Notes: generated by a model not told the origin, from the letters alone. 64,000 bases of DNA from Zygnema cylindricum (GCA_037447655.1 JBBHKE010003059.1:248001-312000), one strand, 5' to 3'; shown: positions 1 through 12,823, counted from the stretch's first letter. Made by a program: numbers and translations.

Positions 1-1209
1 GAACGGCTATTTCGTTGTTCCCACGCGAAAAAATAGTCCAAGCTAAACCCCCAATGTTTGAAAATGTGCAGGTTTGTTTTCGCGCCTATGTTTTATGACG
101 TCGAAGCGTGTGTCGCGTCACGTGACACCTTCAATCGGAGTTACGTCCCAAAATTTCGGTGTGAACAAGACCCGTTTTCCGATGACTTTTCGGAAAATCA
201 TCGGAATGGGCAAAAAGTTACAAATGCTCCGGTGGGTAAAGGCTATCAGAGGGCGTTTCCAGCTCTGATTATGGAGCAGTGCGCGGTATCCGCTTCCCTA
301 TTTTGAATCATAGTTCAAAAGTAGGTGAAAGTAGGCCCATACAATATGCCTCAGAGACGCCCTCAGAAAGGTCAGAGACGGTCAAAGACGCGCTTTCTCC
401 TCTACACAGAAAGGGACATATATTTTTCGTACAATATACCGTACTATTTAGTGTACTGTGGATGTACGGACCACCACCTCCTACCGAATATATCGCGATG
501 ATTTTTGTTGATCCCGGAGCGGAGCCTTCTAACTGCTCGATGTTCAAATATATCGAATATCGAATTTTTCGCGATAAATTTTTATCCGATACAGAACACT
601 AAAACCTACCATTGAACGGCAGAGGTCGGAAAAGTCAAAATTTTAGATAACCGAAACCGACAATTTTTTTTTCTCAAAATCTGAGTACCCGACGTCCGAC
701 CGGGTTAAGTCACGCTCCAAAATTGTTAACCGTTACCCGATACGCGTTTACGAAAATAAAAGTTTAACCGAAACTCGATTTCCTGCGACCACCTGTATTG
801 GCCTGTTCTCGAATAAGTTCAAAATTAATGTTACATCTCCCTCGTACCTTCCACGATGCCAAGAGTAGAAAGTACAATGATGTTGGATAGTATGGACAGT
901 GCAAAACCTCTATTTTTTTTCGTTTTTTGCTTACCCAACCGTAACCGGTTTTTTTTTTTTTTGGTGAATCACCCGCCCGAATCCGCCCTGCCCCCCTAAT
1001 TTGGCACCCAAATCCGTTCCGGATCCAACGCAGGCAGTCGGGTAACAGTCGGTCACGGTTTCGGTTAACTGTTTACGACCTCTGTTGAGCGGTCGACGAG
1101 AACCAAGATTCTCCACATTGAATCGTAACATTTCCTCCCCCCTCAATGTGTAAATAGCCAATACAACTTATGTCAACCCTAGTTTAGGTCATCCTCTGAG
1201 AAAGTACAG
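1..1209. other. intergenic, no gene seen
   Basis: No reading frame here resembles a protein I know. The stretch holds homopolymer T runs (about 908-920 and 948-962) and AT-rich text with scattered CCGAAACCG-like words. I see no clear repeat boundary. Confidence 0.5.
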
Positions 1210-1335
1210 CGTGTACGGATTGACCTTGTCAACAGGTCGACAACTTCCTCCAAAGTTGACACGTATTTGAGTTTGATGTCTTTCACCGTCACAAGATCCC
1301 GCACGAAATGCAATTGTGTTTCAAGTGATGATGGT
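1210..1335 (-). pseudogene. Copia RNase H C-terminal relic
   Basis: Read on the minus strand, the segment gives a continuous frame with the end signature of Copia RNase H: LETQLHFVRDLVTV, then KYVSTLEEVVDLLTRS. This matches the family pattern of HFVRD, then I-x-L-x-Y-V-S-T, then a D-x-L-T-K-like end. It is about 40 residues long and has no start, so it is a fragment. Upstream on the minus strand (1336-1620) the similarity is lost. No LTR is visible beside it. It lies about 0.9 kb past the stop codon of the ABC1K gene. Confidence 0.65.
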
Positions 1336-2258
1336 CTATATTCACTTTCAACCCTTCATAGACTTGACACATACTTCTTTTAGTGCAATTCCATGAAGTC
1401 AAAAGAACATTTGTTCACAAAGAAAACACCCAAGTGTCCTAGACGAATGGTTACAAAAAAGAGTGTTTTTGTTAATGCTTGTAAATTACCTATGGTTTTA
1501 TTTTTTTTGGTTTTCATTCTCACAATTTTTAGTGCGAGAAGTCATCTTAGGACATGCATACTTGAGGACAGCTTTGTACTTTCAAGTACTACGAATACCC
1601 TGTTGAAGATGAAAATATGACATTGAGGTCAAAAACAGTTTTCTCATGCCCACAACCAAGTTGCACAGTTATCGGCATGCATAGACCTGGCCCATCACGC
1701 TCCTATTAAAGTGGACTTCTTATATCCAAATGCAGTTGCGCATAAAATTTATTGAAAATAATAAAATGTCACAAGAATCCTTCACAAAAATTCAAGCCTT
1801 CATAGCAAGACAAGCACCAATCAGGGTAGTAGGTACTGTCTCACTATCAACGCCAGAAGTAGGAGGATTTAATTCTTTACAAATCCACGCCCAATGCAAC
1901 TCAAAAACTCGTGACATGACTACAGCTCACCAATACCCTAGTGCAACATAGATTTTACATAAGCTGAAATTGTGACAGTAGGAGAATCAATGTAACACTA
2001 TAGTTACTCCTACAAGTCTCTAGTGCCTACATAATAACTCCACAATTTCACCATTTAATTTAAGAGAAGCTTTACAAATCCCCAAAACTCTTATTGTAAG
2101 CGTAATGCACAAAGTCTCGAAAGATGTAGTAAGCCCAACTGAACAGTGAGCTTCGTGGAACCCTCTCAAGACAAAGAATTTCCTAACATCTATGCTCATC
2201 CATCCGCAGATGGACAAATGTTATGAAAGCAGCAAAAGTGGCCAATAATTAGAAAGTG
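1336..2258. other. 3' flank of ABC1K gene, nothing assigned
   Basis: This is AT-rich DNA between the Copia RNase H relic and the ABC1K stop codon. Part of it must be the 3' UTR of the minus-strand gene, but I could not fix a polyadenylation site. The short open frames here have no recognisable motif. Confidence 0.4.
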
Positions 2259-5200
2259 TTATCTAAGTTTCTCTCCTCCCTGGTACCGAGGTGTAAACTC
2301 GCTGCTAGCTTGTGAAGATATAAAGAACGGAAATGGTTGTACAAGACGAGCTAAAGAGGCTGGATCTCTTTCCCAAGCATCCACGGATCTCTGGCCGTCC
2401 AGATCATCAGCCAGTCTCAGAGCCTGTCTTTGGAAAAGCATAACAAGGAATCGTTGGACAGCAGTAGCCACACCCGGCCCTATATCTCGAAAAATTGGCA
2501 CGGCATCTCTCACTAGTTCAGCAAAATCTGCACACGTTCAATATCATCATTACATGAGTGAAATTGAAGGAGAAAGTTCAGAAGCCTTTTTCTCTTTTTA
2601 TCTCCTTTATCTCTCTTCTAATGTTACAAGTGCCACTCATACTGTTAGTTCAGATCTTCTTTTATATTTCTCTCTTCGAATGTTAGAAGTGGAAATTAAG
2701 AGCTTTCGCCTTCTTATCTTCTTCTATCACTCTTTTCTAAGTGCAATTCACACTTATAACAGTGAACTGCTTTCTTCTCAATGATTTATTCCAGGCTTCC
2801 TTCTGGTAAGGTTCTCATTTCATCGAGGTTTCATCCCGTTCTGTTTAAGTTTTTACTACATTAAAGGTTAATTCCATTGAGATCTTCCATTCCCAAGTTA
2901 CATGAAAAAACAAACCAGACTCACCAGCCGGAGAGGCTGGACTCGAGGTTTGCGAGAGTTGTGGCTCCAACAACGTCCATAATCTCCGCATTGTGAGCAA
3001 TTGTTGTTGATCTTCCTCCGAAAGACGACCCGTGAACCATTCCCCTCTCACAATTCCTGCTACCATTCCAGGAAGAGGGAGTGGCCATGTCCCTGGAGCA
3101 GAGAGCGAAGCTGGGAGAGGGAGAATAGCTCTAGAAGCAATGGAGCCCCATACAGCTGCCTGGGCTTCCCGAGAAAGAGCATCAACGGACCGAACCAACT
3201 GCATAAAAAAAACAAGAAATTCAGTATAAAAACAATTTATGATACAAACGAGGTAGCCACGGAATACAGACAGTTTGAAGGATTGTCACAGGCCATGTCG
3301 ATTCTCCATAGCAGTCTACCATCAACAATTCATGAAATGGATGAAATTTCTCTGAATGTCTGCAGATCCGTGAATTACGCACCATTACAGTACACATTTC
3401 TACTTTATTTGTATACAAATTTTGTTGGTTGTGGTATCATCAAAGCTCATGTTGTGCATTCAAAAGCTCATGGATACCAGATTATGAATAAATGGAGAAA
3501 TTTACCTCTGTGAGTAACAGCTCTTGCAGATAACTTCCTTTGGGTGCAAAAATTAACTGCAGAGCCTCTCTGGCTGCTGGATCCACACCCGCTTCCGCCT
3601 TCCTCCTCTCATTCACTTTCTCTATGGCGCCATCTCCCATATTAGTAGGAGCCATAAGTTCGCGGAATGTTTGGAATCCTCCAAGCAAATTTTCCACCCG
3701 AGCCACATCCAAGCGATCACCTTTCCCGTAGAGGAAATATCTTAGGGCAGCTCTTGCACGAGGACTATCGACATTGCAACATAAGAATGAAAAAAAACAA
3801 AAACTTGTTCAGAAGTGAAGACATGTTAACTGCAATATCAGACATAGTTTTGAAAGAAATGGAAATGTGCAGAAATTTTTTACTTTGTCCATGAAACAAT
3901 TGGTCCTTTCCTTTTAAAAAATCCACCTTTTAATTTCGCTCATAACTTGCTATTGTACTGAAAAAGCAAAAGAGACACCAGACAAGAATCGCCTCCATCA
4001 ACAAGCCTTCTAAACAATCTCCTATAAATGGCCACACGTTAGCATCGCAGCCACCACTGCTATTGAGAAACATGAAAACCAACTGACAAGTAACCATAAC
4101 AGCTGAGAGGCTACATTATTGTGCAAGATATGAAATAAAATAGTCCTGAACAGTGATCGGGCATAGGCGAACACAAATTAAGATCACAGATTTGTTTTAG
4201 TATGAGGTATGCTGATTGCTGCAGACACAATGTTGCAAAGGACAAATGACCGGTTTCTCACACCAGAGAGTTTATGAGATCCTACCTGTCATCAGTAATA
4301 AGACGCTTGGAGACATAGGGATAGCATTCATCGACAATAGCATAGTCGGGATCGTTGTCGAGGCCAATACCCTCCAGCACTGAGAAGGCTCGTAAAATAA
4401 GAGCGAAGTACGGTGGAATAACAAACACATACTCCTCAGCCATACGCGACAAATCATCAGTCACCTGTACCATTCCACTACAAACTTTCAGAAATATTAT
4501 TGACCCCCTCTACCAAAACGATGATAAGAGGCAGCACGAACTTCCAGCAAAACATCTACGCACGATAGTCCCAACAGAAATAAACTGGACAGCCTTTTCA
4601 CTCTCTGAGCTTCTCAGAAACCTCCGCTTCTGAACTGATAAATTCACCTGTGCTATGTTAACATATCGTGCCCCTCCTCCTTGAGTCAATTGGCCCAACA
4701 CTCTGCTTAGTTGAGGCACAACAGCTGCTGTCTTCTCTGGGTCCACCAATTCCGGTGGCACAAAGCCAAGCACCACAAGATCCTCAGCCACACGTTCGAA
4801 GTCATTATTTACCAAATGCGAAATGTACTCTATTAGTGCATACTGCTGATCCTGTGTGATCTGTGAACCCATCCCATCCATTTAACATAACATTAGCTCT
4901 ACCAGTCTCCCCACATCAGTCCCATCTCTCTCCACCCCTCCACCTCCTTCACCTCCCTCTCCACCCCTCCACCTCCCTGTCCCTCCCTCTCTCTCAACCT
5001 CCCTTTTCCCTTTCCGGCCAGCATGAATTTATGTTCAACCAGCTTTCAAAGATGCCTCTCTCCAACGTCTCTCATTGTTGCTTCCTGTCTATTCAAAGAA
5101 ATTGCCAATCTGTCCCTCTCTAGGTTCCACCAATTCATGCCTGCATTCAGTGCAATGCAGTACCTCGGTCATTAGGCCAAAGTCGAGAACACAGAGCTTC

Positions 5201-8200
5201 CCATCAGGTGTTCTGAGCAGGTTGCCAGGATGTGGGTCTGCATGAAGAAAGCCTGTCTCCAAGAGTTGGATAAGGTAACAGTTCAGTGCCGTTGTAACTA
5301 AGATACTGAGATCAGCAGCTTTACTCTCAGAGAGCTTCTCTCCCTCTACCCACTGTGAAGTTAGAACCTGCATGTCCCCAAAACCTTTTCCAACATGTTA
5401 GCCTCCACCCAGTATATGCCGGTAGCTAAGGACAGTTTTTCGGAATTATCCGTGGTTTCTTTGTACGTCAGTGCATCTACAAAGATTCCATCATTTTTAG
5501 CAATTAGTTTGGGTCACACACTTATTAGAGTCAGTTTAAAAAGAAACAGAAGTATCTCTGTAGGGAAACTAGAACTAACCCATCTACTCAAGTAAAATTC
5601 ATGCAATGTGAACCCACTGTATTGTTGGCAAAATGCTCCACAAAACTTTACATCTATTTGCTGAGTCAATGAGACACTAGTTTAGCCCAATTAAAATCTG
5701 ACACTCGGCTTTAGATTGAGCAGTCGGATACATAGTTGGATAGGTCCAAAGGAAAACAAAACAAAATGGATGATCGTAGTTTTGAAGCACATGAACATCA
5801 CTATTCTGCTAGCTTAGTAAGAAAGTACAGCTGCAGTGAGGCTCAAATGATCCATCCACATGCAAAGTTTACGTTTTCCATGAATGGTAATTAATGCATT
5901 TTGCTGACTACAATACGAAAGGTTTTTGAGGTCGCCATTCTAAGCTCCAGGACAATAACAGACGTTTTGACCACAAATTCTCATGGAAGATTCTTTTCCC
6001 AACAACATCTGCTCAAATTTTAAACAGTGAACTGCAGACAAAGACATTAAAGAATTCTTTCTTTGATGTTGTGGATGTAAATGGGACAGTGTAGCTAACC
6101 TTCCGAGAAGTGAAACTGGGATACACTTTCGGTACTGTAACGTTTTTCAGGAGTCGCATATCTTCAGCAAACCGTTGTGCATTTTTACCCTGCAATCCAA
6201 CTCCTGCCCATCTCAGAATTTTAACTCTACATCATTAGTTACCATACACAAATCCTACATCAATAGACCATAAATTGCCAACTTGCCAGTTCTACAATCC
6301 ATTAACATATTTCCCCTTCAAGACTGAACAGTTCCTTACCTCCTGAACATAGTCGAGCTCGTCAAAAAAGCGTCTTGCCCAGTTGTCAAGAACAGCCTCA
6401 AGGTCAGAATGCACGGTAGGAAGCCGTTGAGCAGCACCAGCCATAAGCCGGAGGATGTAAAGGTCAAGACAAATGCCTTCCAGGACACCTGGCCGTTGTA
6501 CCTTCACTGCCACTACGTCACCGGTTTCACGCAAACGAGCTTTATACACCTGCATTACCCAATGCACCTCTACACATGAGCCCTTTATCAAAATCCCAGG
6601 TGCAGACTTCCAGCTTCAAAGTTTAAAGTTGTGTGTGCCTGCCTTTCCTCAGGTTGATAACATTTTAGATTTTCAGTTGTGCACTTTCCTCTATATAATA
6701 CCACAAAAGGTCCTGCAGCTCCACCACACTTGAAGCTTCTGTAGCGCCAGACTTTCAAATAAAAGTTGTGTATATCATTACTAAACAACAAGAAGCTTCA
6801 GAGTCTTAAATACAATGCATCATTGATTCATCGAAGGTATATAGTGAAAAACTGTTAAAGCTCGATCAGCTGACTGACAGCTTTGATATCGAGCTATCTA
6901 ATAAGTTCCAAAAAGGCACTATGTCGGTGACTAAGTCAGGATGATGGTCTCCAATCTTCAGAGGCAAGAGTACTTCGCTTTGCTGACCTGTCCCAGTGAT
7001 GCTGCTGCCACTGGTTCTGATGACATGTCCATAAAAACTGCTTCGGTTGACCGACCAAGACCCTCCTTAATGATGCGCCGAGCCTCCTCATCTGAAAATG
7101 GAGGCACTCTGTCCTGAAGAGTCTGGAGCTCCTCCAGGTACGCAACAGAAAGTAGGTCGGGCCTAATGCTCAGAGCTTGTCCAACCTGGATTGACCGCAA
7201 TGAACAGCAACAAACAGGGTTGATTCCAATAAAAACAACAGAAATCCCAAAAAGCAATGACCAGTAATCTGCTGCATGTGTGTGTGTGCGTGTGTGTGTG
7301 TACGTGTGTGTGTGCAATGCATTGTGATTCAATGCAGCTGACTTAACTGAAATTTTATTCTGTTTGTCCTATTCATCATTGGAAGTCAGCTTAAAGAAGT
7401 AAAAGAGTAGTTACGCTTGCAAGATTAACTATCAGAACAGCAAAAAGACCACAGTCATTCCTTTGTGAAAAAAACTTGATGGCCAACCATCATGCTATCT
7501 CAAATTCCTAAGTCTCGTCACCTCAAAATTGCCAGCCAACCTCCCTGCAAATTTCCATTTTTTAGACAATGAACCTAGCCACTATGTTCACAAGGATCAC
7601 CCCAAGGTGTATTGTTTGACTGACTTCCCCAGAATTATACAAGAGCCGTTATATCCTTCAAAACATACCTTAACAGAAGTTGGCCCAAGCCGTGTAATCA
7701 AGTCTACAAGCTCTTTTGCCCGCAACTGTTCATTCTGCTGTTCTGTGCCTAAAGCGCGGTCAAAAAATATTTTAGCCACTATAACTGAACTTTCTGCAAA
7801 AACATTGATTGATCGCAAGAGAACTTCCAGAGGACGGCGTCTGAAGTAAGCCGCAATGCTTTCCGAATTATACCGTGAAGGAAGCTCCTTGCCTTCACTG
7901 GTTATAGTCAATAGCTCCACTAATACATTTCCAAGCATGACTCCCAGTGTCACCCCAGAGACACTAGCTGCTACTGGAAGAATCTGAGGCTGCTGGATAA
8001 AAGCGGCAGAAGATAAAACTGCAGCTGAGGCTAATCCAGTTATAGATTCCTGAATTCTGTGCTCCACTGAAACCAATGCCAGTAAAGGATCCTCTTGCAC
8101 ATGTGATGAGAGCAAATTAAGCCGGCTGCTTAGAGTTACCGCTAAATCTTCCACACCCTGCTCAGTAACAAATAGGCAAGAATCCTAGAAAGAATTAAAA

Positions 8201-9238
8201 CATTCCTCAAATAAAACGACTAAAAAACATGGCAGAAACTGTTGAATCTAAACTCTTCACTCAAGACAAGAGCGCACAAGGGCACACAAACCAAAATAAA
8301 AAGTGTTTCAGAAGGAGCGGACTACTACAAAGGTACATCAAACAGCAGGCATACACATAAGCTTACAAACCAAACAGATTGACATTTGTCAGATAAAATA
8401 ACCCAGTGTGACTAAATGCTACAGATAAAACAATTCAATTCTCATAGTTATAACAAATGAGCCAATAGACAAGGAGCAAGCATCCACCTGATAGTGCTTC
8501 ACTCACCTGCCAGACTGCAGAAATTGAATGACCAAGCCTGCTTAGACTGCTTCCAGGTGCAAAAGCCGTAGCTACCCCTTGAGACAATGTATTGCCAGTG
8601 GGTTCAATGATTGCTAAAGCTGTTCCTCGAATATTCTCAAGTCGCTCGTCAAAAACTTGCTGTGCATTTAATGTTGCCTGTTCAAACTTCTCAATCGCAG
8701 CTTTAGGAGTTAAAGAAACTACTGATTTTTGCAGCGGTTCAAGACGGCTGCTTAGTTGCTGTACTTCTACTTGAACGACTTCAAACAAACCAGTGGCCAT
8801 TTTACTAAATTTAACTGTTTCTGCTGCAAAATCACCTGGCAACGCCGCAGTTGTGATAGAATCGCAAGAAGAATACCGATAAGAATACCGATACGAGCCA
8901 CCTGAGGTATGAAAGTGGCTACTACTCCCTAAAAATGCACTTTGCCGGCTACCAGAGAGCTCTGATGACTTCATACATCTTAGCAAGGAATTCTGCAGAG
9001 AATTGCTATGTCCGGAGGCACAATCACTGTCTACGAAACTCCCGGTTTCTATCCTTCGGTGTTGACGTTGTGCAGCTCTGTTAAATACACCATTAACAAC
9101 ACTACATCCTGACAGATGGCACGTTCTTGTATCCATAGTCTCTCTGTTCCGGCGTCTTTCATGTGTCCCTCTGCGATTAACAATATCAGCTGAACTGGAA
9201 ATAATCCTACTTCCGGAAAAAGGTAAAACAGTGGCCAT
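2259..9238 (-). CDS. ABC1K (UbiB/ADCK-like) kinase-fold protein, probably plastid
   Basis: The model is complement(join(2259-2527, 2925-3198, 3506-3764, 4286-4464, 4648-4860, 5164-5367, 6100-6189, 6340-6549, 6988-7185, 7669-8157, 8507-9238)). All ten introns are GT-AG with consistent phase, giving 3117 nt and 1038 residues. ABC1-family hallmarks appear in order: KVGQ (407-410), the alanine-rich loop AAASLGQ (467-473), the VAVK lysine (K489), ELD (537-539), the catalytic loop HADPHPGN (615-622) and LDFG (634-637). Residues 1-120 are Ser/Arg-rich and poor in acids, like a plastid transit peptide. Two hydrophobic stretches (about 283-297 and 303-328) precede the kinase fold. Plant ABC1K proteins are atypical kinases, several of them in plastoglobules, that affect prenylquinone metabolism. 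Subfamily is not assigned. The ATG at 9238 is the first in its frame. The N-terminal region of about 330 residues is long for the family. Confidence 0.93.
2554..2790. repeat. degenerate pyrimidine-rich repeat in ABC1K last intron
   Basis: The final intron (2528-2924) contains three loosely similar units of about 70 bp. Each joins a TC-rich run to a word like CTAATGTTAGAAGTG. The identity is low, so this is a decayed local duplication. It does not disturb the splice sites (acceptor at 2528-2529, donor at 2923-2924 on the minus strand). Confidence 0.35.
4909..5020. repeat. polypyrimidine tract in ABC1K intron
   Basis: The plus strand is almost pure C/T here, with the word CCACCCCTCCACCTCC occurring twice, so the pre-mRNA (minus strand) is G/A-rich. 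It lies in the intron between 4861 and 5163. It is a simple-sequence expansion. Confidence 0.7.
7275..7316. repeat. (TG)n microsatellite in ABC1K intron
   Basis: A TG dinucleotide run interrupted by CG and AC lies in the intron 7186-7668. It reads as CA repeats on the coding strand. Confidence 0.9.
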
Positions 9239-9660
9239 GGCCGTATAAACAACCTGGCTTGATACCTGTTGGTTTCTCTCTCCTCACCTGTCTTCTTTGC
9301 CCTCTCTGCTTCTTCTCCTTGACGGATGCAATATCAGATACGGCAATGTACTAGATGAGTAAAGGGATTCACGCTAAAACTTCCAATTGCCGTTCTGAAC
9401 ACGTGGCAATAAAAAGAGGTCGGAGATATGACGTGGCCGAAAGGGAGGGCCCGCGCGGTCGTAGGGAAACCGGGCGACAGTACGACAGGCGTGAGAGCTG
9501 CGGCTTTGTAACTGCCACGCATTCATGCTCCAAAAGGAAGGGGGAAAAGAATCCACGCCTGCACAAGCAGCCATCCGCACGTGTAGAGTATACAAGGCTG
9601 GGAGGAGCAGTGTTTCGATTGGCGCACCTGTCGTCCGGTGAGCAAAAAAAACTTTAAATA
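9239..9660 (-). promoter_or_regulatory. 5' UTR / promoter region of ABC1K gene
   Basis: This is the region directly upstream of the ATG at 9238. The first 80 bases are rich in CT on the plus strand (GA on the coding strand), which is common in plant 5' UTRs. No convincing TATA box was found, so the transcription start is not placed. The assignment rests on position only. Confidence 0.35.
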
Positions 9661-9804
9661 ATTAGTTTTCAGTGCAATTTCAACCAGCCACAGTACAGTA
9701 TACTGTACTTTAAGGGCCCATACAAATTTTGTTCCTCGGGCAGTTTTTATGCTCAGGATCTCACAGCTCCCAGAAGGTTTGGAACTTCTTGAGATTCTTT
9801 CTAA

Positions 9805-10779
9805 GGGTACGTCCCCATGTAAGCGATACTTTTAAAAAGTACTTTGGACTGTACTGTAGTGAAGTGTTCCGTACTACTTTGAAAAGTGTCCCTATTTGTC
9901 CCTACTACTTTGAAAAGTGCGAAAATGAAATCGGAACTTTGATATGTGACGGTTGTAGGCGTAGGTACAACTTTGTGACGGTTGACGACGACTACGAAAT
10001 TGGTGACGCCAACAAAAACAGCGACAGTTGTAGACGTCTACATTTTTGTAATTTTTGTGACATGGCAGATGTTTAGGGTTTTGTAACATTGTGACGTCAC
10101 ACTCACTTGTGACGTCACATATTCAAGAACTTTCGGCCATGGATACACGATTTCGTTTTCTCTACTTTTATCACTCTACTTGCCATAAAAATATGCATAA
10201 AGGTAGTCAAAATAATTATTTTTCAAATATCTTTCATTTCATACCAGTTTTGTCATGCCTCATTCTAAAAAGTGTGAGATAAAAGTGATAGTGTGAGAGG
10301 GAGAGGGGAGAGGCGACGACGATGCAAAATTCTACCGAGGACCCATGAATGAAATTGGAGGTCCGAGACCCCTGCAGATTTTTTCCGTACATCCTCGTCT
10401 TTTCCGTACATGCACGTGACGGGTAGGGAGAAAAATAGCGAGTACTCTCCCTCGTCCTTAAATATTCCCACTCGTGTGGCGCGTGCGTGGGTCATTTTTC
10501 ATTCATTGTTTGGGTGGTAAATCCCTGAAATCAGGTCGCCAGGTGATTTTCGATGAAGTTTTTGACGGGCTGGATTCTCTTGCACGGGGGTCGAAAAAAG
10601 GAAAACGCCAAAATGCGTTCACATGACGACAAACATGGAGTACATTCAAAGTATCGACTTTTGTTGTACTTTTAAAGAACTGGTTTCTTTGTAAGGCTTA
10701 AGTTTTTCTCGTACAGAACTGCGTTTTGGGTGAAAACGACAGATTAAAGTTGATACTTTAATACATGGGGACGTATCCC
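9805..10779 (+). mobile_element. non-autonomous Harbinger-like DNA element (copy 1)
   Basis: The left end GGGTACGTCCCCATGTA and the right end form terminal inverted repeats of 17-18 bp with one indel. TAA flanks both sides (9802-9804 and 10780-10782), as expected for a 3-bp duplication. GG-starting inverted repeats with a TWA duplication are typical of the PIF/Harbinger superfamily. The 975-bp interior has no transposase frame. Its left interior, rich in TTGTGACG and GTAGACG words, matches the reverse complement of the right interior of the element at 11886-12823, so the two are family members in opposite orientation. Confidence 0.7.
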
Positions 10780-10934
10780 TAAGGGACGGATATATATCTA
10801 ACTGAAATCTGTAGTACACGGTAATATCGACAAACATTCAATATTCAATTCGAAGAATTTGGGAAGGTACACTATCGATACAAAGCTTTCACAGTTTCAC
10901 CTGTGCACCTTTAAACTTATATATTATACAACAC

Positions 10935-11610
10935 ATTACACCGCGAATCGTTATTAACGTAATGAAATAAATAGCGTTAAAAAAAAATAGTGTTATGAAC
11001 CCTGATTGGGAATTTCAAAAAAAACAAAAAAAAAACATTTACTCTATTTTTTTACTAACTCTAATTTGGGTTTTTTCTCGTAATAATTGTCCGCGATGAA
11101 GACTCTTACACTAAAATAGGCACAAGTACAGAATCTGACGAAACGTACACCATCGCGTGATTAAAACGATCGCACGCGTTGGTTTTTTTTTAACGCAACT
11201 AACATTAAATGCTAATAGGCGACATATGCTATTTTATTTAAGTTACGTCATACGTAATGTACAAACTTTTAACTGACTAAGAGACGTTGTTCACGTCTAC
11301 TTTTGCATAACAACATTAAAATAGGGGAATTGATCATGGCAGTGACTGTTTTGGTTTCGCACAATCACTTACGTCGTTTTATCAAAGATTGTAGGTTTGA
11401 AGTACACATCGGTACAAGAAAAGTACACCGCAAATCGCTATTAGCGTATTGAACGCTAATTCGGTCCTGGTTTTTTTTTTCTCAAATTCTCATATATAAT
11501 TATCCATATTATTTAAGAAAAACCCCAATTTCTAATTAGAGTAAACGATTTCTTTCAAAATTTCAAAATTCCCAATTAGCGTTAATAATAACAATTATCC
11601 CTACACGCCA
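10935..11610. repeat. AT-rich fold-back repeat
   Basis: The block around 10993-11095 and the block around 11490-11600 are imperfect reverse complements, sharing words such as ATTGGGAATTT, TTTACTCTA and AATTTGGGGTTTTT. A related direct copy of the outer part (ACACCGCRAATCGYTATTA) occurs near 10940 and 11430. Similar words reappear at 12965-13110. This looks like a decayed fold-back or miniature element, with no defined ends. Confidence 0.45.
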
Positions 11611-11614
11611 AAAA

Positions 11615-11885
11615 ATTCTACACTAAAAGCGATTGGCGGTGTACCGTTGAGTCCAAATTTGACGGTCAATCGGTTGGACAGCTTTGAATTTCAAAATAAA
11701 GTTTCAACCGCTTAAAATTTTGCCGCTCTTGCGAACGTCGACCGTCATAATAAAATCAGCAATTCAAGCGGCTAGTTTACGGTAACAAAATTGCGAGAAC
11801 CACATGTAAATAAAAGTGTTGCGCATAACCATTTTTTGTCTTTACGTGAGCTCCACGGTGAGAGCACATGTTAGATTTTAACTAA
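11615..11885 (+). repeat. interspersed repeat, second copy at 35545-35850
   Basis: This segment is clearly similar to the reverse complement of 35545-35850. Shared words include TTGCGAACGT, ACCACATGTAA and CGTGAGCTCCAC, in the same order. It abuts the left end of the second Harbinger-like element. No coding capacity and no certain ends are visible. Confidence 0.55.
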
Positions 11886-12823
11886 GGGTACTTTTGCATG
11901 TGCTAAAGTTACAGTCATTTTTTTATGTCGTTTTCCTCGATAACTTTGAAAAAAACGAGAAAATTCGCAACCGTACCAAAAGATTGAAATTATCGGGTAC
12001 AAGTTCTAATACCTTGAAACTTTACATGTACTATAGTTTGTCGTCTAGCGCGATGCAGTTTGTCGTTTAGCACATTTCGACCCACTTTCGCGTTCTTTCA
12101 GCACATCTTCAAATTTTGTATAAAATCACCTCGCGAGGTGATTTTAAATAAAGTTCCATTAGGTGAGCAAATAGTCAGATGTTGTAGCACGTCTCGGAGG
12201 TTTTTGACAATTGTTGTGCCCGTAGTACAAAAAAAAAAACATTTTCAGTTTGTGCGTGACTTTTTTCCTTACAAGGGCCGTGGAGAAGGTCTCGACCAAC
12301 GGACAACTTTTCGCAAAAGCGAAATCTATATAAGCGCTTCTCTCTCTCCCGCTCCTACTACCGCGTCCATCTCACAATTCTTGCAATGAAAAAAGTCAAT
12401 AATTATATCAAATGAAATATCTCTAAAAACGATTTTATCGACTATACTTAGGCGTTTTTTTATGAGAAGTAGAGTGAGAAATAAAAAAAAACAAATCAGG
12501 GAAACGATGTCGGAAATTTTAGAATTTTTGACGTCGACGTTATCATAATTTGAGCATGACGTCAAAATGTCACAAACCCTAAACATCTACAATGTCACAA
12601 GCAGTAAGACGCTTACAACCGTCGCTATTTTGTAAACGTCATCAATTGTCACGAGTTTTGTAGTCGTCTACAATCGTCACAAATTACACCCACGTCTACA
12701 TCCGTCACAATCTAAAATAACGACTTCATTTCTTTACATACGAAAGCTCTAAAAGTAGTACGGATAATCTTGGCTAAAAACAAACTTACAAGGCTAAAGT
12801 TTAGGTTACTTGCGAAAGTACCC
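11886..12823 (-). mobile_element. non-autonomous Harbinger-like DNA element (copy 2)
   Basis: The ends are GGGTACTTTTGCATGTG and, inverted, GGGTACTTTCGCAAGT, flanked by TAA on the left and TTA on the right. Length is 938 bp. The right interior (about 12550-12720) matches the left interior of copy 1 in reverse complement, so the element lies in the opposite orientation. There is no transposase frame. Confidence 0.65.

Noticed and set aside
308-602. Opposed frames of 79 and 107 residues
   Set aside because: There is no similarity to a known family and no supporting context. They are likely chance frames.
4863-5123. Open frame rich in Ser, Pro and Leu on the plus strand
   Set aside because: It is the translation of a CT-rich intron tract of the ABC1K gene, so composition alone keeps it open.
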